Shown piece by piece: positions 25,073 to 32,690 of a stretch of DNA of 64,000 nt (the first letter of the stretch is position 1; each line of letters opens with the position of its first letter). The position numbers and the translations under genes were made by a program. Origin of the DNA: Alcanivorax sp. (GTDB taxonomy: Bacteria; Pseudomonadota; Gammaproteobacteria; Pseudomonadales; Alcanivoracaceae). The stretch lies in NCBI GenBank assembly GCA_022449455.1, contig JAKUPL010000004.1, positions 186,001-250,000 on the forward strand. The letters run 5' to 3'. The notes below the pieces were generated by a model, which worked only from the letters and a program-made list of their open reading frames with translations, did not search any database and had not been told where the DNA came from.

Positions 25073-26700
25073 AAACGCCGATGCCGGAAGTGGTGTCCAT
25101 GCGCACCCGCGACGGCGTGCGGCTGGACGCGGACCTCTATGTGCCCGAGGGCGAGGGTCCGTTCCCGGCGCTGCTGATGCGCCAGCCCTACGGTCGGCGC
25201 ATCGCCTCCACGGTCACCTACGCCCATCCGTCCTGGTACGCGGCCCAGGGTTACCTGGTGGTGATCCAGGACGTGCGTGGGCGCGGCACCTCCGAAGGGC
25301 GCTTCGAGCCGTTTATCAATGAACAACGGGACGGCGAGGACACCCTGGAATGGCTGGCCGCGCTGCCCGCCTGCAACGGCCGGGTCGGCATGTACGGTTT
25401 CTCCTACCAGGGGGTTACCCAGCTGTTCGCCGCCGCCAGCGGCCACCCGGCCTTGAAAGCCATCGCGCCGGCGATGACCGGTTTCCGTCTGGACCAGGAC
25501 TGGGCCTACGAAGGCGGCGCCTTCCGTCTGCAGAACAGCCTCTCCTGGGCGGCCCAGCTGGGCGCCGAAAGCGACCGCCGCGACGGCAACCACGAACGTT
25601 TCGCGCAGCGCTACCGCCTGGGCCATGGGCCCGCCGCCGATGAACTGATCGACCCGGCCTCGCCGGCGGTGCGCGAGCTGCTCGGCGGCACCTTCTACGG
25701 GGACTGGTTGGACCGCTCCCTGGACAGCGATTACTGGGAAGAGCGCTCGGTGGCCGGCTGCCTGCCGGTGGTGGACCTGCCGGCCCTGCACGTGGGCGGC
25801 TGGTTCGACAGCTTTCTCACCGGCACCTTCGCCACCTTCGACCATCTGCGCGCCGGCGCCGGCCAGCAGCGGCTGGTGATCGGGCCCTGGACGCACCTGC
25901 CGTGGACCCCGGCGGTGGGCCAGGCGTGGCTGGGCGACGCCGCCCAATCCACCATCGATACCCTGCAATTGCGCTGGTTCGATCATTTTCTCAAAGGCCA
26001 CGACACCGGCGTGGACCGCGACCCGACGGTGCAGCTCTACGACCTGCGCGCCAATCGCTGGCGCGCCTACGCCGACTATCCGCCGGCACCGGGCACGCGC
26101 TTGCCACTGGCCAGTGACGGCAGCGCCGGCTTCGACATCGGCGGTGGCCGTCTGGGCGAAACCGGTGAACCGGTGGTGGACACCTTTATCCACGATCCGT
26201 GGCGGCCGGTGCCGGCGGTGGGCGGTCATCTGGCACCGTCCCCGGGGATCCACGATCGCACCGTGGTGGATGCCCGTCCGGACGTGCTCACCTACACCGG
26301 CGCGCCGCTGGCGGAGGATCACCAATTGGCCGGCCCGGTGAGCGTGACGCTCAACGCCGCCGCCGACGCGGACAGCTTCGACCTGTGCGCGGTGCTGTCG
26401 GTGGTGGATGCCGACGGCCGCGCCCGCAACCTGACCCAGGGCTACGTCCGCGTTCGCGGCAACGGCCCGGTGACCGTGGACCTGCGCGGCACCTGCGCGC
26501 TACTGCGCGCCGGCGAGCGGCTGCGCCTCAGTGTCAGCGGCGCCTGCTACCCCGCCTATGCGCTTAACGACGGCAGCGGCCGTGCCCCCGGCGCGATACG
26601 CGCCGCCGACCTTCGCATTCTGACCCTCAGCGTGAACACCCAGGGGTCCTGGATTGAGCTACCCGCTCAATCCCTGGCCATGAAGGAGGAAAATCCGTGA
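25069..26700 (+). CDS. CocE/NonD-family alpha/beta hydrolase
   Basis: The 543-residue protein has an N-terminal alpha/beta hydrolase domain (SMRTRDGVRLDADLYVPEG), nucleophile Ser in GFSYQG, an acidic residue near LHVGGWFDSFL, and a catalytic His in GPWTHLPW. A C-terminal jelly roll (VSVTLNAAADADSFDLCAVLSVVD) is typical of the X-Pro dipeptidyl-peptidase S15/cocaine-esterase family. It cleaves esters or amides. No signal peptide is seen, so it is cytoplasmic. ATGA and GTGA overlaps at both ends bind it to the operon. The scissile substrate is unknown. Confidence 0.85.
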   Translation: MKTPMPEVVSMRTRDGVRLDADLYVPEGEGPFPALLMRQPYGRRIASTVTYAHPSWYAAQGYLVVIQDVRGRGTSEGRFEPFINEQRDGEDTLEWLAALPACNGRVGMYGFSYQGVTQLFAAASGHPALKAIAPAMTGFRLDQDWAYEGGAFRLQNSLSWAAQLGAESDRRDGNHERFAQRYRLGHGPAADELIDPASPAVRELLGGTFYGDWLDRSLDSDYWEERSVAGCLPVVDLPALHVGGWFDSFLTGTFATFDHLRAGAGQQRLVIGPWTHLPWTPAVGQAWLGDAAQSTIDTLQLRWFDHFLKGHDTGVDRDPTVQLYDLRANRWRAYADYPPAPGTRLPLASDGSAGFDIGGGRLGETGEPVVDTFIHDPWRPVPAVGGHLAPSPGIHDRTVVDARPDVLTYTGAPLAEDHQLAGPVSVTLNAAADADSFDLCAVLSVVDADGRARNLTQGYVRVRGNGPVTVDLRGTCALLRAGERLRLSVSGACYPAYALNDGSGRAPGAIRAADLRILTLSVNTQGSWIELPAQSLAMKEENP

Positions 26701-27572
26701 CACACGTGAAAGCAATCCGCCCCGAGGTGGTCGTGGCCGGGCAGGACCCGGACACCGCCGGCACGCCGCAAAGCAGCAGCCGGGCAGGCCGTCCCATCGT
26801 CGATGTGCATGGCGTGGACAAGGTCTACAACAACGGCACCGTGGCCCTCAAGGACGTGGAATTGACCGTCAAGGAAGGCGAGTTCGTCAGCCTGCTGGGG
26901 CCCAGCGGCTGCGGCAAATCCACCCTGCTGCGGCTGATGGCCGGTCTCGGCGACGTCACCCGCGGTGAAGTGAAATGGTGGGAACAGGGCTACGACGTGG
27001 TCGGCCAGAAAGGCCGCAAGCTGGCCTTCGTGTTCCAGAACGCCACCCTGATGCCGTGGGCGCGGGTGCGCAAGAACGTGCGCCTGCCCCTGGACCTGAA
27101 CCGCGAGAAAGGTCCGGACACCGAGCAGCGCATCGACCAGGCCCTGGACATGGTGGGCCTGAACAAATTCGGCGACGCCTACCCCCGGGAGCTGTCCGGC
27201 GGCATGCAGATGCGGGTATCGATTGCCCGCGCCATGGTCACCGAGCCCAACCTGCTGTTGATGGACGAGCCGTTCGGCGCCCTCGACGAAATGACCCGCA
27301 ACAAACTCAACGACGATCTGCTGCGGTTGTGGAAAGCCAACGGCTGGACCGTGGTCTTCGTGACCCACTCGGTGTACGAGGCGGTCTATCTGTCCAACCG
27401 GGTGGTGGTGATGGCGGCGCGGCCGGGCCGGGTGATCGAGGACGTGCCCATCGAGGCGCCCTATCCGCGCGGTCAGGAATTCCGGGTATCCACTGAATTC
27501 GCCGGTTACTGCCGGCGCGTGTCCGAGGCGCTGGAAGTGGCCAGCCGCCAGGGCGAGGAGGCCGACTCATGA
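26697..27572 (+). CDS. ABC importer ATP-binding protein, second system
   Basis: The 291-residue ATPase has Walker A GPSGCGKST, signature ELSGGMQMR, Walker B LLLMDEPF, D-loop GALDEMTR and H-loop VFVTHSVYEA. A 35-residue N-terminal lead precedes the core. Translation begins at GTG overlapping the CocE stop (GTGA), and the stop overlaps the permease start (ATGA). It energises the permease at 27569 and is probably shared by the three related binding proteins at 13171, 14383 and 30602, which lack their own ATPases. Confidence 0.9.
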   Translation: MTHVKAIRPEVVVAGQDPDTAGTPQSSSRAGRPIVDVHGVDKVYNNGTVALKDVELTVKEGEFVSLLGPSGCGKSTLLRLMAGLGDVTRGEVKWWEQGYDVVGQKGRKLAFVFQNATLMPWARVRKNVRLPLDLNREKGPDTEQRIDQALDMVGLNKFGDAYPRELSGGMQMRVSIARAMVTEPNLLLMDEPFGALDEMTRNKLNDDLLRLWKANGWTVVFVTHSVYEAVYLSNRVVVMAARPGRVIEDVPIEAPYPRGQEFRVSTEFAGYCRRVSEALEVASRQGEEADS

Positions 27573-28372
27573 AATCCCCGTTGCTGGAAAACGAACGTTT
27601 CGTGCAGATCGCCGCGCCGCTGTTCGTGGGCGTGGTGTTCCTGCTGCTCTGGGAAGCGGTGGTGCGCGCCACCGGCACGCCGGTGTACATCCTGCCCGGA
27701 CCGGTGGACATCGGTAAGGCGTTCGTGGAGGACTGGGGCGTGCTGTTCCACAGCCTGCTGATGACGCTCAAGGTCACGCTGATGGCGTTCGCCATCTCGG
27801 TGGTGCTGGGCACCGCCGCCTCGTTGCTGTTCGTGCAGAGCCGCTGGATCGAGGTGAGCCTGTTCCCCTACGCGGTGCTGATGCAGGTAACGCCGATCGT
27901 GGCGATCGCGCCACTGATCATCATCTGGGTGGACGACACCACCTGGGCGCTCACCGTGTGCGCGGTGATCATCGCCATCTTCCCGATCATTTCCAACACC
28001 ACCCTGGGGCTGCGCAGCGTCGACCCGAATCTGCTCAGCATGTTCCGCATGTACCGCACCGGGCGGCTGCAACAGCTGATCCGCCTGCGTATTCCCAGCG
28101 CCTTGCCGTACTTCTTCGGCGGCATGCGCATCAGCACCGGTCTGGCGCTGATTGGCGCGGTGGTGGCCGAGTTCGTGGCCGGCACCGGCGGCACCCAGGC
28201 CGGCCTGGCTTATTTGATTCTGCAGTCCGGCTACAACCTGGACATTCCCCGTATGTTCGCCGCCCTGGGGCTGATCACGCTGACCGGTATCACCCTGTTC
28301 GCGCTGATGGTGTGGCTGTCCGACCGGGTGCTGCGCAACTGGCACGAAAGCGCGCTCAAGGTCGAGCAGTAA
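27569..28372 (+). CDS. ABC importer permease, second system
   Basis: The 267-residue permease has about six helices and a BPD_transp_1 coupling loop (FRMYRTGRLQQLIRLRIPSALPYFF). The run MQVTPIVAIAPLIIIWVDD is typical of the SsuC/TauC/ThiX class. It pairs with the ATPase directly upstream and differs from the permease at 736-1512. Downstream comes a short repeat-rich leader and the FAD oxidase gene. Confidence 0.88.
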   Translation: MKSPLLENERFVQIAAPLFVGVVFLLLWEAVVRATGTPVYILPGPVDIGKAFVEDWGVLFHSLLMTLKVTLMAFAISVVLGTAASLLFVQSRWIEVSLFPYAVLMQVTPIVAIAPLIIIWVDDTTWALTVCAVIIAIFPIISNTTLGLRSVDPNLLSMFRMYRTGRLQQLIRLRIPSALPYFFGGMRISTGLALIGAVVAEFVAGTGGTQAGLAYLILQSGYNLDIPRMFAALGLITLTGITLFALMVWLSDRVLRNWHESALKVEQ

Positions 28373-28375
28373 GTG

Positions 28376-28417
28376 GAGAACAGACGAATGGAGAGCACAC
28401 GAATGGAGAGCACCATG
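28376..28417 (+). repeat. 15-base tandem repeat over the FAD oxidase start
   Basis: Three near-copies of GAGA(A/G)CA(G/C)ACGAATG follow each other, the last shortened. Each offers GGAG and an in-frame ATG, so copy-number changes would keep frame while altering ribosome loading. Confidence 0.6.
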
Positions 28418-29767
28418 ACCGACAACGAGACTTTGCAACAGCTGTGCGCCGATCTGGAGGGGATCGAGATGAGCACCGAGGACCGGGCTCTGCAGCGCTA
28501 CTCCAAGGACTTTTCCTGGTTCAGCCCGGTGCTGGTGGAACAGCTGCGCGGCAAGCAGGCGGAGCTGGTGGTCAAGCCCGCCAGCGAAGAGGAAGTGAAG
28601 CGGGTGGCGGCGGCCTGCAGCCGGCACCGGATTCCGCTCACCCTGCGCGGCAGCGGCACCGGCAACTACGGCCAGAGCACGCCGCTGCACGGCGGCGTGC
28701 TGATGGACATGAGCGGCCTCAACGAGATTCTCTGGATCAAGGACGGCGTGGCCCGGGTGCAGGCCGGCGCCCGGCTGGTGGACATCGACAAAGCCGCCCG
28801 CGAGCACGGCTGGGAACTGCGTCTGATGCCGTCCACCTACCGGCTGGCCACCGCCGGCGGTTTCTTCTGCGGCGGCTTCGGTGGCGTCGGCTCGATCACC
28901 TACGGCTCCATCGGCGACCCGGGCAATGTACTGGGCGTGCGTGCCCTGAGCATGGCGGAGCAGCCCGAGGCCGAGGAACTGCGCGGCGCCGAGGCCCGCG
29001 ACCTTTACCACGCCTATGGCGTCAATGGCCTGATTACCGAACTGGAGTTCGCCCTGGCACCGGCTCTGGACTGGCGCGAGAACCTGCTCAGCTTCCCGGA
29101 TTTCATGCAGGCGGTGAAGTTCTGTCAGGCCCTGGGCAGCACCTGCGGGACCATGAAAAAACTGCTGACCCTGCTGGCGGACCCGCTGCCGCAAATGTGT
29201 GGCCTGGAAGGCAAGATTCCCGCCGGTCACACCGCGGTGGTGGCCATCGTCAACCGGCCGGGCATGGACGCGCTCCATGAGCTGCGCGAAAAATTCGGCG
29301 GCGAGCAGGTCGAAGAACAGTCCCACGCCGAGGTGTTCGGCACCACCAAAAGCATGATCGAGCACAGCTGGAACCACACCACCCTGCACATCTTCCGCAA
29401 GCACAAGGACATCACCTATCTGCAAAGCGGCTTCCGGCCCTGGGAGAACGTGGAGCGGGTGGAACAGATGCACAAACACTTCGGCGAGGAAGTGATGATG
29501 CATCTGGAATTCCTGCGTGCCGATGGCGCCGTCACCTGTAGCGGCATTCAGGTGGTGCGTTACACCAGCGAGGAGCGGCTCAACGACATCATCCAGTACC
29601 ACCGCGACCAGAACGTGCACATCAGCAACCCGCACACCTACATCCTGGAAGACGGTGGCAAGCTCAGCGTCGATCCGGGGCAGCTCGCCATGAAGCGCCG
29701 GCTCGATCCCCGCGGGCTGCTCAACCCCGGCAAGATGCGCACCTGGGACGAGGAGGCGGCGGCATGA
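28415..29767 (+). CDS. GlcD-type FAD-linked oxidase
   Basis: The protein (450 residues from ATG 28415) has an N-terminal FAD-PCMH domain (ELVVKPASEEEVKRVAAACS, PLTLRGSGTGNYGQ, ATAGGFFCGGFGGVGSI) and a C-terminal FAD-oxidase domain ending RLDPRGLLNPGKM, as in GlcD and D-lactate dehydrogenases. It oxidises a 2-hydroxy acid, passing electrons onward. Ureidoglycolate to oxalurate would fit the HpxZ/HpxW genes downstream; this is inference. In-frame starts also exist at 28373, 28388 and 28403 within a 15-base repeat, so the N-terminus is uncertain by up to 14 residues. Confidence 0.82.
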   Translation: MTDNETLQQLCADLEGIEMSTEDRALQRYSKDFSWFSPVLVEQLRGKQAELVVKPASEEEVKRVAAACSRHRIPLTLRGSGTGNYGQSTPLHGGVLMDMSGLNEILWIKDGVARVQAGARLVDIDKAAREHGWELRLMPSTYRLATAGGFFCGGFGGVGSITYGSIGDPGNVLGVRALSMAEQPEAEELRGAEARDLYHAYGVNGLITELEFALAPALDWRENLLSFPDFMQAVKFCQALGSTCGTMKKLLTLLADPLPQMCGLEGKIPAGHTAVVAIVNRPGMDALHELREKFGGEQVEEQSHAEVFGTTKSMIEHSWNHTTLHIFRKHKDITYLQSGFRPWENVERVEQMHKHFGEEVMMHLEFLRADGAVTCSGIQVVRYTSEERLNDIIQYHRDQNVHISNPHTYILEDGGKLSVDPGQLAMKRRLDPRGLLNPGKMRTWDEEAAA

Positions 29768-30576
29768 CCCAGCTTCACGGCGCGGTGCCGCCGTCCCGTT
29801 TTCTGCCGTACTTCACCGCCCCGGCCATCGACGCCTTGCCGGACAAGGAAAACACGGTGATCGTGCTGCCCATCGGCGCCATCGAACAGCACGGCCCGCA
29901 CCTGCCGGTGTGCACCGATACCGCCATCGCCACGGAACTGACCGGCCGCGCCCTGGCGGCGCTGCCGCCGTCGATTCCGGCGTTTGCGTTGCCCCCGGTG
30001 TGGTGCGGCAAATCCAACGAGCACATCAATTTCTCCGGCACCGTGATCCTCAAGGCGGAAACGCTGATGCGGATTCTGTGGGACATCGGCGAAAGCGTTT
30101 ACCGCATGGGCTTCCGCAAGCTGGTGTTGCTCAACGGCCACGGTGGCCAGCCCCAGGTGGTGGAAATCATTGCCCGGGACCTGCGCGCCGAGTATCAGGA
30201 CTTCTGTCTGTTCCCGGTGTTTTCCTGGGCGGTGCCCCATTGCGCCAGCGACTTTTTGTCCACCAAGGAGTTGGAAGAAGGCATCCATGCCGGCCGTTCC
30301 GAGACCAGCCTGATGATGGCGCTGGCCGAGGAGCATGTGCACCCGGACAAGGCGGTGGGCGAGTACCCGCCGCCGCACCAGGGCCTGCTGACGCCGGAAG
30401 GGCGCTTCCGCTATGCCTGGCTGACCCATGATCTGAGTAAAAGCGGCGTGGTCGGCGATCCGGCCGGTTCCTGCCGGGAAGAGGGCGACAAGATGCTCGC
30501 CTCGCTGATCGAGGGCTGGGTGCGGGCCTTCGAGGAAATCCATCACTTCCGGATGCCCGGCCAGGTGGCCGGCTGA
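29764..30576 (+). CDS. Creatininase-family amidohydrolase
   Basis: The 270-residue enzyme has the metal-binding hallmark LPIGAIEQHGPHLPVCTD, then LNGHGGQPQVVEI, HAGRSETSLMM and a His-rich tail. Creatininase-family enzymes hydrolyse cyclic or linear amides (creatinine, formamidopyrimidines) using two metals. Members act on riboflavin and purine-derived formamides, which suits this operon, but the reaction cannot be named. ATGA overlap with the FAD oxidase stop shows coupling. Confidence 0.83.
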   Translation: MTQLHGAVPPSRFLPYFTAPAIDALPDKENTVIVLPIGAIEQHGPHLPVCTDTAIATELTGRALAALPPSIPAFALPPVWCGKSNEHINFSGTVILKAETLMRILWDIGESVYRMGFRKLVLLNGHGGQPQVVEIIARDLRAEYQDFCLFPVFSWAVPHCASDFLSTKELEEGIHAGRSETSLMMALAEEHVHPDKAVGEYPPPHQGLLTPEGRFRYAWLTHDLSKSGVVGDPAGSCREEGDKMLASLIEGWVRAFEEIHHFRMPGQVAG

Positions 30577-30601
30577 TCCTTTTTTGACCGTGGAGGTCGC
30601 G

Positions 30602-31591
30602 ATGAAACGTTGGAAGCATGCGCGCGGGGCGCTGGCCGGGGTACTGATGGGCGGCGTGGTCGCCGTCGGTCAGGCCGCCGAGCTGACGCCGGTGACGGTG
30701 AGCACCACCTGGTACGCCCAGGCGGAACACGGCGGCATCTACGCCGCCAAGGCCCTGGGTCTTTATGAGCAGGAAGGGCTGGACGTGACCATCAAGATGG
30801 GCGGCCCGCAGGTCAACAACGTGCAGCTGCTGCTGGGCGGCGCCACCGATTTCAGCATGGGCTACAGCCTGCAGTCGCTGAACGCGGTGAAACAGGGCCT
30901 GCCGCTGGTGACGGTGGCGGCCTTTTTCCAGAAGGACCCGCAGTCGCTGATGGTCCATGAAGGGCAGGGCTACGACGACATCGCCGACCTCAAGGGCGCC
31001 GGCATCCGCATCCCCACCGCCGGTCGGGTGGCCTACTGGCCCTGGCTGAAAGCGCAATACGGTTTCACCGACGATCAGCTGCGCCCCTACGATTACACCA
31101 TCGGGCCCTTTATCGCCGACAAACGCATCGCCCAGCAGGGCTACATCACCAACGACGGTTATTTCCTGGGCAAGGAGAACGTGGCCGCCAAAAGCCTGTT
31201 GCTGGCGGACGCCGGCTGGGGCGCCTACGCGGGCACCCTCGATACCACCCGGGAGATGATCGACGAACATCCGGAGGTGGTGCAGGCCATGGTGGACGCC
31301 ACCGCCAAGGGGTGGGCGGCCTACTTCGAGAATCCCGGGCCCGCCAATAAGCTGATCCAGGCCCACAACCCGGAGATGGCGGACGCCCTCATCGCCTACA
31401 GCATCGAGGAAATGCAGGCGCAGAATCTGCTGCTGGCCTCCGACGCGGAAGGTGGCCGCTACGGCATGATGAGTGATGAGCGCTGGCGGGACTTCTACCA
31501 GGATATGGTCGAGGCCGGCACCCTGCCCGAGGGGCTGGACTACCGGAAAGCCTACGACCTGAGGTTCATTCAGGAAACCTGGGACGACTGA
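30602..31591 (+). CDS. ABC periplasmic binding protein, NMT1 family, paralogue C
   Basis: The 329-residue protein has a signal peptide cleaved near VGQA (residue 25) and the same opening as the two earlier paralogues (TTWYAQAEHGGIYAAKALGLY, IKMGGPQVNNVQLLLGG), but a different C-terminus. GGAGGTC precedes the ATG at 30602, ruling out a TTG at 30584. It completes the importer at 26697-28372. Its last 22 bases overlap the 3' end of the opposing GntR gene, and no terminator is visible between them. Confidence 0.88.
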   Translation: MKRWKHARGALAGVLMGGVVAVGQAAELTPVTVSTTWYAQAEHGGIYAAKALGLYEQEGLDVTIKMGGPQVNNVQLLLGGATDFSMGYSLQSLNAVKQGLPLVTVAAFFQKDPQSLMVHEGQGYDDIADLKGAGIRIPTAGRVAYWPWLKAQYGFTDDQLRPYDYTIGPFIADKRIAQQGYITNDGYFLGKENVAAKSLLLADAGWGAYAGTLDTTREMIDEHPEVVQAMVDATAKGWAAYFENPGPANKLIQAHNPEMADALIAYSIEEMQAQNLLLASDAEGGRYGMMSDERWRDFYQDMVEAGTLPEGLDYRKAYDLRFIQETWDD

Positions 31592-32298
31592 TCGTCCTCT
31601 TCCCGGGGCGCCCGGCGCCCCAGGTAGTTCTGGGAGGTGCGGTGGGCGCTGAGCACGTGGTCGCGGATCTGTTCCGCGGCGTGCTCGCTCTCGCCGCGCA
31701 CGATGGCCATGACGATGCCGCTGTGCTCGGCGAACGAGGTGGAAAGCCGATCACCCACGGTGAACTGCACGCGCCGGTAGGCCAGCACCCGGGAACGGGC
31801 GGCCATGGCGGCCTCGAACAAATAGCTGTTGTGGCAGCCGCTGAACAGCCGCTCGTGGAAACGCAGGTTGGCGGCGTCGTAGGCGTCCACGTCCTCATTG
31901 ACCACGTGCACATGGCTGTCCAGATGCACGGCCAGCAGTTCCTCGCGCTCCGCCCGGGTCATCTTCACCGCCGCCATGCGCGCGCATACCGCTTCCATTT
32001 CCGCGGCGTACTCGAACATTTCGGTGAGTCGCTGGTCGGGGATCTCGATCACGAACACGCCGCGCCGGTGCTGGTGTTCCACCAGCCCGGCGGAGGCCAT
32101 CTCCCGCAACGCCTCGCGCACCGGCGTGCGCGACACGTCGAAGCGGCGCGCCAGGGCGATCTCGTCCAGCCGGGTGCCCGGCGGCAGGGCGCCGCCGAGA
32201 ATCTCATCGGACAGTGCCCGACGGATCTGCTCCGCCAGGGGGCGGTCGGTGTCCACCGGCAACGGTACGGCGGACACGGGAGATGACTGCTCGCTCAT
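31570..32298 (-). CDS. GntR-family regulator with FCD domain, second copy
   Basis: The 242-residue protein has a winged helix-turn-helix (about residues 18-85: GALPPGTRLDEIALARRFDVSRTPV) and an FCD domain with candidate metal ligands in AANLRFHERL and AEQIRDHVL. It ends the minus-strand TRAP-amidase-HpxZ operon, so it probably senses a late intermediate such as oxalurate or the TRAP substrate. The start at 32298 leaves five bases after the HpxZ stop. The TTTATTGTC palindromes at 9076, 36791 and 40319 are candidate targets. It is less central than the GntR gene at 6603. Confidence 0.85.
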   Translation of the reverse strand: MSEQSSPVSAVPLPVDTDRPLAEQIRRALSDEILGGALPPGTRLDEIALARRFDVSRTPVREALREMASAGLVEHQHRRGVFVIEIPDQRLTEMFEYAAEMEAVCARMAAVKMTRAEREELLAVHLDSHVHVVNEDVDAYDAANLRFHERLFSGCHNSYLFEAAMAARSRVLAYRRVQFTVGDRLSTSFAEHSGIVMAIVRGESEHAAEQIRDHVLSAHRTSQNYLGRRAPREEDDQSSQVS

Positions 32299-32303
32299 TG
32301 TTT

Positions 32304-32690
32304 TTAGCCCTCGTCCATGAACGATACATGGGCGGCCACGACACGCCAGCCCTCGGGGCGGCGCGCCCATACCTGGCTCTGGCGCCCGGTGCGGGGATTC
32401 CCCGGCCGGGTGAACTCGGTCCAGACCGTGGCCAGGTCGCGACCATGGGTGGTGATACGGGTGTTATGCAGGGTGCGGGCCAGATTACTGCCTGGCCGGG
32501 CGGCACGGAACGCCTGAATCTGGTCGTAGCCGTACAGGTTTTCGCCGGCGCCGTAGCGCACCACCCTGGAATCTTCCCAGAATAACCGATCCAGCACCGC
32601 CACGTCGTTATTGACCAGTGCGTTTTCGTACTCCTCGAAGGCGGCGCGCACTTCCGCCACCACTTCCGGCAGATCCAGTTCTTCGTTCAT
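32304..32690 (-). CDS. hpxZ: HpxZ/AtzH-like DUF3225 protein
   Basis: The 128-residue SnoaL-like protein has the DUF3225 pattern: ENALVNNDVAVLDRLFWED, RYGAGENLYGYDQIQAFRAARP and WTEFTRPGNPRTGRQSQVW. Homologues are HpxZ of the Klebsiella oxalurate cluster and AtzH of the cyanuric acid pathway, where AtzH hydrolyses 1,3-dicarboxyurea. Its ATG overlaps the amidase stop (ATGA), the same pairing as in hpx and atz clusters. Here it most likely works with the amidase on oxalurate or a similar carboxylated urea. The family call is firm; the exact reaction is inferred. Confidence 0.82.
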   Translation of the reverse strand: MNEELDLPEVVAEVRAAFEEYENALVNNDVAVLDRLFWEDSRVVRYGAGENLYGYDQIQAFRAARPGSNLARTLHNTRITTHGRDLATVWTEFTRPGNPRTGRQSQVWARRPEGWRVVAAHVSFMDEG

